Below, piece by piece: positions 46,881-64,000 of a stretch of DNA of 64,000 nt; within the stretch, counting starts at the first letter, position 1; each line of letters opens with the position of its first letter. The DNA is from Acanthacorydalis orientalis. Taxonomy: Eukaryota > Arthropoda > Insecta > Megaloptera > Corydalidae. The stretch spans positions 13,806,255 to 13,870,254 of the forward strand of contig CM068317.1 of NCBI GenBank assembly GCA_034766995.1, written 5' to 3'. The position numbers and the translations under genes were made by a program. The notes beneath the pieces are model-generated. The model saw only the letters and a list, made by a program, of their open reading frames with translations, made no database searches and was not told the origin of the DNA.

Positions 46881-47585
46881 AAGAAAAAGTGATTAATATG
46901 TTTGTAGTTAATTTTGACTTTTTATGTAAAACTAATGAGAAAGACTACAGGTAGATGAGATGTAAAATCTAGCTAAAAAAGTTGTAAATACCATTGAAGA
47001 AATTAAAACAAATGAATATATTAAAATAGATTGAATTTAATAATAAATGATTAATTACAAATTGGAAATAGAAATTGATTTGTATGTTCAAATCACTTGG
47101 AAATGATTCAATTATTTTTAGTATTAGAGAAATTGTCTATTTAGTAAGTTAAATGGAACAGTTTATTAAAAAAAAGATTAGTGTATTAAAAGTACGAGAT
47201 GTTATTATCTGTGTAGTATTGTCAATTTTACATATTAACATTTTATACTTTCATCTGTGTTCTAATTTTTGTAGTAAGAATTTTTCACCTGCTTGGAAGT
47301 ATATTTTATACCTCATCTGACTGTAATCATAGAAACAATTTTCATATGGAGACTGGTAAATGTACAGTATATTTTAAAATAATAATAACATTCCATAGTT
47401 AAAAAAATTAATAGCACATGAATTATTTTTGTAGTGTTTCATATTTTTGTTATATTAAATTCATGAAGCAATGTAAATAATTATTTATCAAATTTTCAAA
47501 TTTATTTTGCTACTTTTATGAGTAAATTGTTTTAAAAAGAAACCATCCAATAAATGTAAGTAAACACATTGATTATATATATATA
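46881..47585. other. Intergenic: 3' of ZAD copy 2
   Basis: About 700 bp of AT-rich sequence, nothing recognised apart from a short TA run at its end. Confidence 0.45.
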
Positions 47586-47920
47586 CCGTATATCTTAGCA
47601 TATAAAACGACACTACGTATAAGAGCAGTTGAATTTAAAAGAATTTTTTTAAATTTTTTCGTATACTGATGATATAAGACGTACGATAATAATACAATAA
47701 TTTTAGTAGGTAGATTTCTAAATGGGAAATTCCAAAGGTACATAATGTAATATAAGATAATAAAATTCTTACTTCTCTATTTACTTGATACTTAAGAAAG
47801 CTACTTCCCCCACATCCTATTTTTTGAACTCATAATTTTTATCCTTGCTGTATAAAACGCACCCGAAAATTACAACCAATTTTTTGGTGTTCAAAGTGCA
47901 TCTTGTACGCTGATATATGG
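47586..47920. mobile_element. MITE with CCGTATAT-type ends
   Basis: Left end ccgtatatcttagcatataa and the complement of the right end (ccatatatcagcgtacaaga) are inverted repeats inside TA runs. Internal motifs gtataagagcag, atataagacgtacg and gtataaaacgcaccc repeat the same theme. Ends of the form ccgtatat..gtataagacgcacc occur in non-autonomous Tc1/mariner-pogo type MITEs. It is 335 bp with no coding. Confidence 0.6.
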
Positions 47921-48201
47921 TTATATATATATAAAATCACACAGTCAATTTTGACTTAATTATCATCAGTTTTATTTAGGGTGGCATATCAAACACGACT
48001 ATATTATAAATGCAAATCTTCACAAATAAAAACTCAGAATTGTTTAAAACTGATTTTATGATGAAAACGAAATTTCAACCTTTAAAAAACACAGAAACTA
48101 TAGTGATATTAAATAAATTTTACTGTATTGATTTTATAAAATAATAAATTTTTTATATTAATTGATTCTAATTTACAAAATATTACATTTTACATTATTA
48201 T

Positions 48202-48620
48202 TTACTGACTCCCTCCAACTTCTAAATCCATATCTGACCAAACTGCCTCTGTTTCACTATCTTCAGCATCACGATCACTAGTCGCTGCTATTCCACCTTC
48301 ATAAGAAACATCAGCATCTACGGCAGCTTCTTCAGAAGTATTTCCAGCAGTTACGGTTTCATTCCGTGATACATCGGCTGTAGTTGATGTCATGCAATAA
48401 CTCGATGAATCAAGTTTATTCGAACTAGACGAAGCATGATCTATTCTGTGAAGGCCTTCTATGGCTCGTCGATTGTTTGGATCTAAACTAAAATTTAAAC
48501 ATTTTAAATGTTAAATATTAAATTTAACAATTATTGATAATATAGACATTAAAATGATAAATGACCCTAAAATTATAAATACAATTGAGCCTCCTGACTT
48601 GCTTCACTTGTATTGCACTA

Positions 48621-48652
<32 letters not shown>

Positions 48653-50878
48653 GTTAGTACGCCTATATAATCATTCTTGCAAATAAATTGCATCACAATT
48701 TTTTTATAAAATTGTACATTTCACATCATAATTCTTCGTGAAAATTTCATGTAACTTGGGGTATCACTATTAATAATAATTTAATACAAAATCTACATAT
48801 TTTTTAAATAATGTTTGTTCATTTTTGAAATTTTATGGAATATTTTTTTATATATAGGTAGATTATATAAACATAAACATCCTATATACTCAGTATTTGA
48901 AAGTATAATGTATCACTAACATATATTTATTATAAATTACATACGTACTTTAAAGCAATACTAAAATGTTCAACAGCTTTCTCTTCATTTTTAGTTCTCG
49001 CATAAAAATCACCTAACATTTGATGAAGTTTACAAGTAGATTGCAATTGTAACTGCTTCTCTAACAGTTCTATTGCAGGTTCTAAAGTCAACTCCCGTTC
49101 ATATAATTCAGCTAAAAGATACACTGCTGGCAAATATGTTTCATCCATAGCTAAAGCTTTTTGAAGATATTCTTTTGCTCTTAGCAATTCTAAGGGATCT
49201 TTTGCTAACACAGAAGCATATAACTAAAATATCAACATTTTTTTTTTAGAAATTTATTGCAAAAAGAAATATGTTGCATGTTTTTATAATAAAAATAATT
49301 ATACATTTAAACATTACTTACAGTATAAGTACGAGGACTTGGCTCTCTCATACATGCTGCACATGCCATAGATATTGCTTCTCGTAATCTATGTGTAGCA
49401 ACGTAACAATCGACAAGACCTTTATGAGCATCATATCTAAAATAAAACATTTCACCTATACATAAATGTGTACATAACATATACATATATTTACATACAA
49501 TAACTATTTTCACATTTCTATTCTATATACATATATTATAACAATAATAATACCCTGTATACACTTGCATTGCTTCTCTAAAATGTTGTATTGCGTCTTG
49601 ATATTTCTTGAGATCATATAAAATAGTACCTTTCAAAATAAGAGCTTCTACGTTTCGTGGGTCACATAAACAACCTTTCTGAGCAAAAAATGCAGCTCTT
49701 GACCATCTTTTCAGAGCATGCATATGATAAGCTAATGCTATCCAGTTTTCAGCAGTGTATTCAGAAGAGTTGAGTGAAGGATTTATCAGTTTTTCGATTT
49801 CCTTATGTCTATTTTCTTTAGATAATAATACAGCATGTATGTCTATACCCTTTTGCATCAAAGGATCAAGATTATGTGCCTAAAATCAACATTTTATATA
49901 AAAATCGTTATTTTTTATTTTCCTTTTTTTTGTCTATAAGTTTTTAAATTATAGTAAAAAAAAATTTAGTTTCTTACTCGTTGTAAATAATGTAATGCAT
50001 TTTTAAAATCTGCTGCTTTATACAAACATTCACCTATAGTTGTTAATAAAAGAGCATTATTGCCAAGAATATCATTATTATCAAGTTGTTTAAGTATATT
50101 TGCAGCAGAAATGTATTCTCTTATAGACATGTGGGCTAATGAACGTGACCAAGCTGTCAACCATTCGGCACATCCACCTCCTATACTTGAAACAGCTTCA
50201 ATAATTAGAGTATTTACTTCAGTTCCTTGTTCTGAAAGTTTCAGTAGTCCTTCAGCAGCTTCTAATGCTAATGGACATTCCTAAATAAAATATTTATAAT
50301 AATTAATGAAGAACAGATACATATACTGTATTTATTTTCATTAACATATAGAAACATATATGTGAAGTAATAAAAACATTAATTTATTCAAATATGATCA
50401 TTACCCTTAGAACAGCTTTATAAGCAAATATTGCCATATGTTCCATCCCATTTTGATGATACAATTTTCCCAAAGCCATATTAATTTTTGGAGTTCTTTG
50501 TTTAACAGGTATTGAATGGAGTACAGATAATGCTGTATGAACTTGATTAATGTTAATATAACACACGTATAAATTATATCTAATGTTTAAATCATGCGTT
50601 ACATCCTTTTGATTTTCATTAGATTTTGTGGCACTTTTAGATTTAAGAATGTTTTTATAGAATTGAAGTGCTTTTCGATATATCACTTCTGCTCTACGAT
50701 ACTGTTTCTGTTCAAGTAAAGAATCAGCATAATATGTATATAATTGAAATTTTTCTTGAGAATTTATACATTCTGGATTGTGATCAACATAAGTTAGTAC
50801 TAAATTTACTACTGATACCACATTAGAATATAACTGTTGATCATATAACTTTTTAACTTGTTCGAATATTCCTGACAT
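48202..50878 (-). CDS. APC7: Anaphase-promoting complex subunit 7 (6 exons)
   Basis: TPR subunit of the APC/C ubiquitin ligase, which targets cyclins and securin for degradation. Exons in transcript order: 50405-50878, 49978-50280, 49554-49879, 49322-49436, 48949-49223, 48202-48487. Phases match and give 592 aa, close to animal APC7. Diagnostic sequence includes MALGKLYHQNGMEHMAIFAY leading to AYKAVLR-ECPLALEA across the first intron, a WLTAWSRSLAHMSIREY block, successive TPR helices (ILYDLKKYQDAIQHFREAM, LAELYERELTLEPAIELL, MLGDFYARTKNEEKAVEHF), then SIALNLDPNNRRAIEGLHRI. The Asp/Glu-rich C-terminal tail (SDRDAEDSETEAVWSDMD) matches the acidic tail of human APC7. It is divergent with CDK1, whose activity APC/C ends by destroying cyclin B. 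No disruption is visible. Confidence 0.95.
48488..48948. other. APC7 intron 5
   Basis: 461 bp, AT-rich, with a CA-to-TA microsatellite at about 48619-48652. Nothing else recognised. Confidence 0.6.
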
Positions 50879-54709
<3,831 letters not shown>

Positions 54710-57700
54710 TTTGTAGTAATTGTTTTTTAAATAAGTTTTGGACCTTTAAAAATATTTTCATCGACATATATCATAAAATTGATTTTTTTTTTAATTTTCT
54801 TACCTACTGGAAATGTGGGAATGTTTTTAATTCTTAAATTAGTGTAGTAATTGGTCATGGATGTCAAAAAAAAAAACATTTGAAATGGTATATAAAATTC
54901 TTTATAGGAAAACAACTTAGCAAATAGATGAAGCTCCTTTGAAGTTGAGGCATGAAATGTATTTGTCAGTTAAGTCAGCATATCAGTTGGACTTGATATT
55001 TACAGAATTGATTTATTTTTTTTAAATCTATCTTTTCATAGATTCAAGTTATATGTAATAAGGACTTAGTAATAAAATTAAATATATTGAATTATAGTAC
55101 AAGACAGAAAATTTAGAAAAAAATCTGATATAATTAATAAATACCAAGTTCAATTAGAAGTGATCGCAGGTTATAATGGGGCGTAGTATTTTATCCATAT
55201 CAATAGGACAGTAGTTTATTTTTTTATTATAGTGTAAGGATTATATTTTTTTTATAATTTTGTTATTTCTAATTATATATAATAAATTTAGAGCAGTTTC
55301 TTTAAGTAGCTAATTATTATTACTATGTATCTGTTATATTGAAAATTTAAAATTGCCAATGAATTCAAAACATTAATATAAAACACTAATGAAAAGAAAA
55401 CACCAATTGTTACTGAAACTTATGAATTTTGATGAAAAACTTGTAATTTACTATTATATATAATTTATTAATCATGTCATTTAATAAATATTATTTTTGT
55501 TGGATAAAATTAAATCAAGTATTACTTCAATTGAAGTAAATTCCTATTGCAGAAATTACTAAAATCTGGGAATACTGAAAATATATATACTATAAATTTT
55601 TGTAAACATTAATGATCAATCCATTAAAATAACTGGTTGTTAAAGAAAGTTGAACTATTTTATAAAATATAATAATTGTTGTAGTTGAGAGATATGATAT
55701 TTGATATATTCAGTTATTTAGATAAAAAATTACTATGTTTAATGCTTCAAATGTTAAATTTAGAATAAACTTGCTTACTGAAAGTGTAAAATGTTATTCG
55801 ATGTCTCTTTTTTTAATTATTTACTGATATTTGTCATCAAATCTATCATTAGTGTATATACATATATATAAATATTTACTAAATATATATTTTAAGTAGT
55901 GACATATTTTATTTCTTTGTATTGAAAAATTACTGTTGTAATATTGAAGCATTTGTGTTTTATAAGAAATTAATCTTGTCATGTAAATACATTCACATAT
56001 AAATAATAAACGTACATACGTGTGTATATATATATACATACATACACACACACACATAATACTATCATGCCTTAGTATATAAGTGATTATATAAATAGTT
56101 TGCAATTTATACATATCAACTCAACACATTCATATATATTATGTTGAAATATTACTTTTTAATTTGCATAATTGTATGTGTAACTGTAAAAATTAGTGTT
56201 TTTAATTATATATGTGAATTTAAAAATTGAAATATGTTTAGAAAGTAGCTTTTATAAGCTTAGTAATGATTAAAAAATGTAGTTAATTTATGAAGTTTAA
56301 AACTATACTCACAAATATGTGTGTAATAGTTGTGGATGTGTAATTGATCGACAGTAGAAAATTTGAAAACTTGTTTTTAACATCCACAGGCTTATTAAAG
56401 AACATTTATGTTCTAAAATACTGAAATTTATAATATACATTGTATTATTCAAAATTTAAGTATTAAAAAAGCATTGTTTAAAAAGGTTACAAGGAAATCA
56501 ATTAGATAATAAATATAATTTACATATATTTTTCAATAATTTTTATTAAATATAGTGAATAAAACATTATAAACATTTATTAACAGGCTTGTAGAATACC
56601 TCATCTAAATGACTAACAACTACAATAAAAAAAATAGTATTTCATTTGTTGCTAATTTCTAATACAGGTTGATTGCATAGTTTAGGAAAAAAAACAAGTG
56701 TAATATTTAACAGTGGAAAGTTGCAAACTATGGAAAACATTGATTTCACCAATATCAAACAAAACTGTTTTTGTTTGAAACTTTTACTTTTCAAAGGTTT
56801 ATACTGATAACTTGACACATGTAGATAAACTGCGTACTAATTTATTTAAAACAAGTCCACATGTGGATTAGCTCAAAATATTTTCATTTTTGTAATATAC
56901 AAAAAAACGAGGTAGTGAACATTAAACAATATTTGTATTCACAATGGAATACCATTATTTAATTGATGTCTATAAAATAAAATTGATTTGTAATATAATG
57001 AGCAAATTTGTTTTCAAAGAAAACTATGACACTAGTTTTATAGAATAGCATTATTAACTTGAATAAATTAACTAGAATTTTATTAATATTGAATAATTTT
57101 TGCAGGTAAAATTTTACATGATCAAGTATTGACCATTTTTTTTTTATAAATAAAATTTAGATTAATGGTATTACAATACTCTTATTAACGTACATGCTTT
57201 ATAAATACTATATGTACGTAACAAATATACAAAATTAATAGATTTTTTATATTTAATAAACGTTGTATAGATTAGATCTTTAACATTTCATTTCACTACT
57301 TATGCCAATGGTGGTTATATCAGAGTAAAGTAAATACTTTTTTTTCTAATGTCGAACATTCTCCTGTTTTACATGTTGAAAAATATCTATCTGAGATCTC
57401 AATCAGTGGTATCAGTACTGATAAACCGGAGCCTTCGGTTCATGTAATTAATTTACAAATATATTTTTCTCGTAACAAACTAAAAAAATTTTAATAAAAT
57501 ATTTCGATTTCGAATTAACAAGATCAAATGTATATGTTTCATTTATAAATTTTCACATTCCCATATATGTGAAGTTATGAAAAATTATTTGAAAAAGCAT
57601 ATTGCAGTATAAACAAATTAAGCAACAATTATTTTAGTATCAATATTTCAAGCTTTCATAACTTCAGAACAATTAAACTATTTTCTTTACCTTAAAGAAA

Positions 57701-59112
57701 AAATTCAACACAGTTGTATAAACTTTAATTATATAACATATGGTAGGTTAAGGTAAACATATAGTGTCAAATTACAATTTTGCTACACAGGTACAGCAAA
57801 GGCACATTTAAATTTTAATTTATATGTAATAAATTACTTTTAAAAGAACAATCACTTTTTAAAACATTGATATGTGTAGTCAGTCACAAAAGGCACATCA
57901 AATATAACTATGTAAGTTTTATTATTTTTCACTCTTAATTACTCTGTATGAATATTTCAAACATGAAGACTGAACAATGATTATATTCCAGTTGTAAACG
58001 TTTCTTAGAATATTGAATTAGTTGAATTCATAAAACCAGATAAAAAAAATTATAATATTTTCTATCACTTGATTCGAAAATAGTAAAAATAAATAATATT
58101 TTTTTGATAAATCAGAGTACTCAAGTAGATTTGATAAAATAATAAATTGAATCCTATGTCATTGAGTTATCTACATTAGTATTTGGAAAGAAATTTCTTA
58201 CTTTAAAATTGTATTTAATTGAAGTATACTAACAACCATTTATCGTAAAACAAATTACTTATTTTTTTATTTGAAATTGCTTGTAATAATACAGACGTTT
58301 TTATGCATTTAGCTATATTTTGACAGTTCATAAATTCATGATAAAGTTTTATTTCAAATTGAATTATCAAATTTTAAATATACATTAAATACACTGTAAA
58401 TTTGTTTTATAATTTACTAATACTTATGTATTTACAATTAAGTGATTCATTGGTTGATCCAAATGTTTAATGAAAGTATAAGCAGAGAATTACCTAATAA
58501 AAAAAATAAAATTAATTAAATTGTATGTTTATCCATAAACTTTTTCCAGTAGTTTATGTTAACAAATCACAATAAGAACAAATAATATATGATAACTATA
58601 GTAATACATTTTTATGTGTTTTATATACATTTTACGCAATAGCTACATGCACAATAATTTGTATATGTACACATGCACATACGCATCTAAGATTGTATCT
58701 TAAACATATTGATTTTTTTTTTATTTATATAACATTTTTAATATAATAATATTTTTAATGAAATTTAAGACTTAAAAAATTCAGATTCAAGTTTGCAGCT
58801 ATTTTGAAATGATTTCTGAAAAACAGGTGTATATCTCGATGTAGTACGTATAAATGAATTTTAATGAAAAAAAATAAAAATGTCATATACAAGATAAAAT
58901 GATCATTTAACAGATTTCATTTCATTTTATTTTCTGTATAGTTTGCAAAGTTAACAAAACTAAAAAAATATATTAATACATGTATGTATTTTTTTCCAAA
59001 ATGAATCACAATAATGAGAGTGTAATAATAAAAATGTGCGTCTTTTTAATGATCTAGACTTAATCAAAAACAATTTTTTAAGTAAATAATCATGACTCAT
59101 AATCAAAAGTAG
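54710..59112. other. Intergenic between CDK1 and Merlin (convergent)
   Basis: 4.4 kb between the two stop codons. It must hold the two 3' UTRs; AATAAA-like motifs are frequent and not diagnostic. I found no coding frame, inverted repeat or element. A small TA/CA array lies near 56021-56056. A tight hairpin core ccggagccttcggttc occurs near 57428. Confidence 0.5.
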
Positions 59113-62100
59113 CTAAAGTTCTTCGAAGAATGCGACGCGTGCTTTTGTCGAGCCGGATTTTACTTTGCGTAATGTAGAATATTTTGTTTCCCCGAGTCGA
59201 ACTTGTTCTTCATGTAAATGATCTAATTCAGACTGCTTCTCACCGACTTTCAAAACTTCAATTTCAGTACGTAACTCGCGTAGTTGATTTTGTAAATGTT
59301 TTGATTTTTCAAGATATTCAACTCTGAAATAATACATTAATTATACATAAGTAAGTGTAAGCTAGTACAGAAATGAAGTTCCTATAAAATACAATTATTT
59401 AACCCTCTTAGTACTTTAGAGCTAATACATCTGCACTCCATTTTTCCCGAGAGATACCTTGAGCCGATATATTGACTTTCTTTTCAATTTTTAAAAATTT
59501 TTTATTTTCAATTTTATAAAATTAATTTTTGTTATAGAAAATATTTCCACTGAACAGGTATATACATGTTTCACCAAGTTTCGTCACAGATAAACGCAAA
59601 TACCTGAAGTTTCTATTTATATTATTAAAATACATATATTTTTGTATTCCACCAAATACAACTGTTTACATTTCCTTTTTTCATGAAAAATATTCTTTTT
59701 CTTTCTCTTATGTAAAACTACATACATTTTACAATAAAATACAAAAAAAGCATGAAGTTATCTTTATTTTTCAGAAAAAGATGTTAAAAATGCATATTCA
59801 AAAATGCACATTTTAAAAGGTATTTTTGGGTGGTACATAAAAAAGTTGTAAGGTAGTAAAAGGGTTAATTACACAATGTATCACATAAAAAAACAATTAT
59901 GATTATATACCTTTCTTTTTCAATTTCAAGAGACAGTTGCTCTACATCAGCATCAACCATGAGATCATACGAAGTTAAATCTGGTGGTGCTATTGTACTT
60001 GCAGGTAAATCCAAGGGTAAAGACTGTAATTCTGGACTTGATAACGGTGAAGACAGTGGAGATGAAAGATTACTCGCAGGATACAGCGATGTAACAGACT
60101 GCAAAATATGCACCTTAAAATACAAATCATAAATATTTAAAAACAAAAAGAAAAAACTAAATTGTTTAGATACATGATTATGAAATGTATGACTAAAAAA
60201 AAAGTTTTCCATTACTCACGTTCATGTTTGTCGGAGGGGGTGTTGCACAAGCATTACGACTTAAAAAGTCAAGAAGCTTCTCTTTAGCTTGCTTTTCTGC
60301 CACTCGAGCTCTTAATAATTCATCTTTCAAGCGACAAGCCTCAGCTGCCCTTCTTTCAGATTCTTCGACTAGTCTTGCAGTCAGTAACTCTGCTTCCCTC
60401 GTTTTACGTTCTAAATGAACCTAAATTATTATATTATTTTAATAAAAAATTCAATTGTACATCATAAGCTCTGTAAATGTTACAAACTTTTTCTTCTTCA
60501 GTTTTCATAGCATTTAATCGTACTCTTGCAATTTCTTGTTCAGCTTCATTAGCTTTCTGACTTAAAAGCATTGCTTCTTCTGCTGCTACCCTGCTTTTTT
60601 CTGCTAACAATTCTGCAGTTTCCTCAGAGCGGCGCTTAAAAAAAATCAAATATGTATCAAAAGATTATATGATGCCATTTATTTGAGAGGGTGGACAGTT
60701 TTATCAAAAAAAATGATGTTATTATTTTTATATGCAATTATTTAACTGAATAACTATGAATTGTCCAGATGGCCTTTAATTTTTTGGATAACTTGCACTT
60801 TGGTCATCTACTACTAGTATCAGCTAGATTTTATAGATAACTCTTTACAACAGTATCTAAAATATACCTAAAGACAAAGATTCAAATGATGCAAAAAAAC
60901 AGATCTGCATGATAATGCATTAACAGGATCACAAGTATAAATAAATACAATTATAATTTGAATTAATGTTTCAATTCTGATGATAAAGAGATTATATATT
61001 TACTTACTAAAGCCTCATTGGCTAATCGAATTTCTTCTTGATATTGGAGAAGTCTTTGTTCCATTGCAGCTCTTTCCCTTTCTGCATTTTCTCGAAGTTG
61101 TTTTTCACGTGCAAGTCTATTTCGTTGAACTAATCTTCGTTGTTTTTCTTCTTTCGCAGCTGCTTTCATCTGCTGCATTTCCATAGAATCAGGTCTTCGT
61201 CTTCTCATAAACAAATCATGATTTCCTATGCATAAATCTAATATCTGTATAAAAAAAAATACTTTTATAAATATACCACATAACTTTATAAAATTAGCAT
61301 AAAAAAAATAGAAAATAGTAAAAAAATATTCGAAGTTGATAAATATTTTTACTTCTATTCCATTGAACTTACCAACTTATTCATACGAACTTTTCGAGAA
61401 AAAAATACAAAATTTGGCGATGATTTATCAACAGGTTTTATAATAAACTTTTTGTCGTCAAAACTTATGTGCCGTATTTCAGCCCAAGTAAATGTCATTT
61501 TGGGTTGGAGTTTATTTTCTTTTTCATAGATATTCAGACCTAATGCAGTTACACCTAACCACAGTTCTGTATCTTTCTTGTTCTATATGAAAAATAAAAA
61601 GTAAACTCGACTAGAATTTAAGAATATTTATTTTATACATTGGGAAACATTTTTTAAATAGTTTAACAGCATAATTTTAATATTAACAATTTTCCTGACA
61701 CAAATTGATAATATTCTTTTATGTTTCACATAGTAGAAAATATTACTTTACTAATTTTTTGTTTTAATTTGAATTTTAAATCACAGACATTATTTAAAAA
61801 CAATTATTAAAAACACGTTGAAAAATGATTTTGTTCCATAATGAAAAATATAAACACAGAAAATAATTTTTAATTTAAACTCAGTATTTCAGTAACAAAT
61901 ATTTTTTCATATTAATATCTGATTAAGAATAGATGTGACAACATTTAAAAATTGTTTCCTAAACCTTACCGTAATAGGAAAATAATTAACACCGTACATG
62001 TCGAGATCTTGTGCAATTTTTAAATATTCCATTTCAGCTTCATCCCTCGACATACCTCGATGATCTGCATACCAAACTTTTATTCTTTCTTCCCACATTT

Positions 62101-63269
62101 CAGCTGTCATCTGATACTGATCGATGACACGCTGCGGAAGAAGTGCTTCACTTGCTAATTGACCAGGTTTATATGTAGATTCATCATAATCACCAAGCTG
62201 AAAAATATAATTTTTATCATATACTATACTAAAAGGGTAATTTTATAAATTAACTTTTGAAAACATTTTATTAGACAAAAAAATAATATTATAGTATAAA
62301 ATTTTAACATTTACTTAATCCTAAAATTTTTAAATTTTTTCAAACAAACGCAAATTAAATTAATTAAAAATTCGTATGCAAATTAGAATATAAAACCACA
62401 ACATTAAAGAAATTACTGAAATTTAAGAAAACAACTATACAAAATAATTTCAATTCATAATTCAAATATTTATTTAAAAATTTTTGTTTTTTACAATTTA
62501 TAAACTGATATAAACTGATCATAATTATTTTATAATAATTCCAATATTAAATTTTACCTTTGCTTGAACAGCATAACTGGCTAAAAGAACAGATGCTTCT
62601 GGTGGACAATATACATCCATTGATAAAATTGCTTGTTTTACTTGCAAAAAAAATAAATGCTGAGTAACTTCTAATATAAGTTCATCTGCTACTTCCTCTG
62701 GATAAAACTTTGTAAGGAACATAAATGAAGCTGGCTGAGATGGTACAACATTGCATTGATCTTGGACTAAACATAATAACTGTATATAAGACACATTCAC
62801 TATTATATCATGCATTAAATGATGACTTACCTTTTTTATCTAGTTTGACCCACAAGACGAAACCTTTTGAATCTTCATATTGAAGACCAAAATACCATGT
62901 TTCTCTTAAACCGATTGTTCTACAAACTAAATCAAATAAATCTTGTCCTGTAGATCTCCACTGAAACCCGATTTTAAATACTGTTATACATAAAATAACA
63001 TTACAAATTTTATAAATATGGGTACAAAATACATCCTTCTACTGAAAAATCCATATGCAAATTAGTAATTATTATTTTTGAAACAAACATCTATTAAATA
63101 CTATACAAAAATATTAAGTAAGGGTTTAGATAACTGCAAAGGAAAACTGTTTTTCACTGGACTTACTAACCTCTAAATTAAATTCAAGCTCAGCATCTAG
63201 AGTATATACTTTTACTGGAAACGATTTTCCAGATTTCTTTCTTCGAAAAGGAGGCATTTTATTCTTCAT
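59113..63269 (-). CDS. Mer: Merlin (NF2 homologue), 10 exons
   Basis: FERM-domain protein linking cortical actin and membrane to Hippo growth control. Exons in transcript order: 63171-63269, 62831-62960, 62558-62766, 61970-62197, 61373-61582, 61008-61244, 60488-60634, 60220-60420, 59911-60113, 59113-59323; all phases agree. The product is 620 aa from ATG 63257 (MPPFRRKK, matching the usual start) or 624 aa from 63269. The FERM domain covers about residues 12-305: [77 protein letters not shown] helical coiled-coil region follows ([20 protein letters not shown] onward), then a Pro/Ser-rich segment. The C-terminus [17 protein letters not shown] is the Merlin signature, whereas moesin/ezrin/radixin end differently. 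One oddity is Leu replacing the usual Tyr in QAK-LGDYDE at an exon junction. Confidence 0.95.
59324..59910. other. Merlin intron 9
   Basis: 587 bp, AT-rich; nothing recognised. Confidence 0.6.
60635..61007. other. Merlin intron 6
   Basis: 373 bp, AT-rich; nothing recognised. Confidence 0.6.
61583..61969. other. Merlin intron 4
   Basis: 387 bp, AT-rich; nothing recognised. Confidence 0.6.
62198..62557. other. Merlin intron 3
   Basis: 360 bp, AT-rich; nothing recognised. Confidence 0.6.
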
Positions 63270-63835
63270 TGTATTTTATAATCAGCATACAATTCAGTTA
63301 TATACATTAAAATTAAAAACATATCACTTAAATAAATTATATTCAATATGATTCAGGATTGCATAAACTTCGGAAACTAAAAATGTACGATGAAAAAATG
63401 TACAAATATAAGAATAAATTTATTAAAATAGTAGATATTTAATATCACATTTTTAGATATACATTTATTTTAAATTATAAAATTTAAAAAAGTTTAAAGC
63501 AAATAAACAAAGAACTAAGAAAACCTTTGACGTTTCGTATTAGTCAGCTTTGACTTTCTTATTTTTAGGTTATATAAAAAAAATTTAACGTTTTACGATA
63601 CAAATCATAGATGTCAGTGAACTAATAATAATTTTTCGTGGATATTTGCTTAATGTAAAATGAAATATTATCAAAAATAAATATGTATTAAAAAGCAATA
63701 ATTATTTATTATCAATTGATTCATTATTGACAAGGAAATAAAATTTAAATGGAGTTATCTATTAGGAAGTGTAATGAAAAATGTATGTATAATGTATATT
63801 TTGACATATAGTATGTTCAGATAATGAGATGATTA

Positions 63836-63838
<3 letters not shown>
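63270..63838. other. Merlin upstream region
   Basis: About 570 bp that should contain the Merlin 5' UTR and promoter. No clear motif stands out in the AT-rich sequence. Confidence 0.35.

Positions 63839-63930
<92 letters not shown>
63839..63930. repeat. (TA)n microsatellite
   Basis: About 90 bp of pure TA near the window end. Confidence 0.95.
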
Positions 63931-63932
<2 letters not shown>

Positions 63933-63950
63933 TAATAGTTCAGAACGGTT

Positions 63951-63990
63951 ATTTAGTATTTTAGTTCAATTCAACACTAAAATACTAAAT
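63951..63990. repeat. Perfect 15-bp-arm hairpin after TA array
   Basis: ATTTAGTATTTTAGT at 63951-63965 and ACTAAAATACTAAAT at 63976-63990 are exact reverse complements around a 10-nt loop. It lies 20 bp from the TA array and may be the edge of an element continuing past the window. Confidence 0.85.
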
Positions 63991-64000
63991 GGGAGGATAA

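Noticed and set aside
50060..50284. Plus-strand 74-codon frame over APC7 exon 2
   Set aside because: Antisense shadow of an exon with clear APC7 similarity.

Overview
The window is nuclear DNA from a very AT-rich arthropod, almost certainly an insect. It has spliced genes with GT..AG introns, two ZAD-type C2H2 zinc-finger genes (a family expanded in insects), many Tc1/mariner relics and very abundant (TA)n microsatellites. An order-level call such as Hymenoptera would be a guess. I see no bacterial, viral or organellar genes, no CRISPR array and no convincing tRNA or rRNA gene.

Seven protein-coding genes could be assembled exon by exon with consistent reading phase. They are a GPI-type alkaline phosphatase (+, 4573-28722, 8 exons, about 527 aa); a ZAD zinc-finger gene (+, 29868-32180, 4 exons); the nuclease-helicase DNA2 (+, 33477-42425, 13 exons, about 1537 aa); a second ZAD zinc-finger gene, paralogous to the first (+, 44576-46880, 5 exons); the APC/C subunit APC7 (-, 48202-50878, 6 exons, 592 aa); the mitotic kinase CDK1 (+, 51803-54709, 4 exons, 305 aa); and the ERM-family tumour suppressor Merlin/NF2 (-, 59113-63269, 10 exons, about 620 aa).

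The left 29 kb is a transposon-rich region in which the ALP gene is stretched by a 12.6 kb first intron and a 5.9 kb third intron. It holds pogo/Jerky-like and piggyBac relics, a Helitron-like end, at least six Tc1/mariner copies (one inserted inside another), an internally deleted pogo-like element, a PIF/Harbinger-like element with an MADF fragment, a probable solo LTR and a GC-richer decayed repeat. The right 35 kb is gene-dense and holds mainly small MITE-like inverted repeats in introns and spacers.

DNA2, APC7 and CDK1 all act in the cell cycle, and APC7 and CDK1 are divergent with only about 0.9 kb between their start codons. DNA2 lies between the two ZAD paralogues, and an exact E2F-type motif sits about 80 bp upstream of its predicted start codon. 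I found no clearly new biological system. The most useful results are the completed gene models, the two gene-arrangement observations and the dissected mobile elements.
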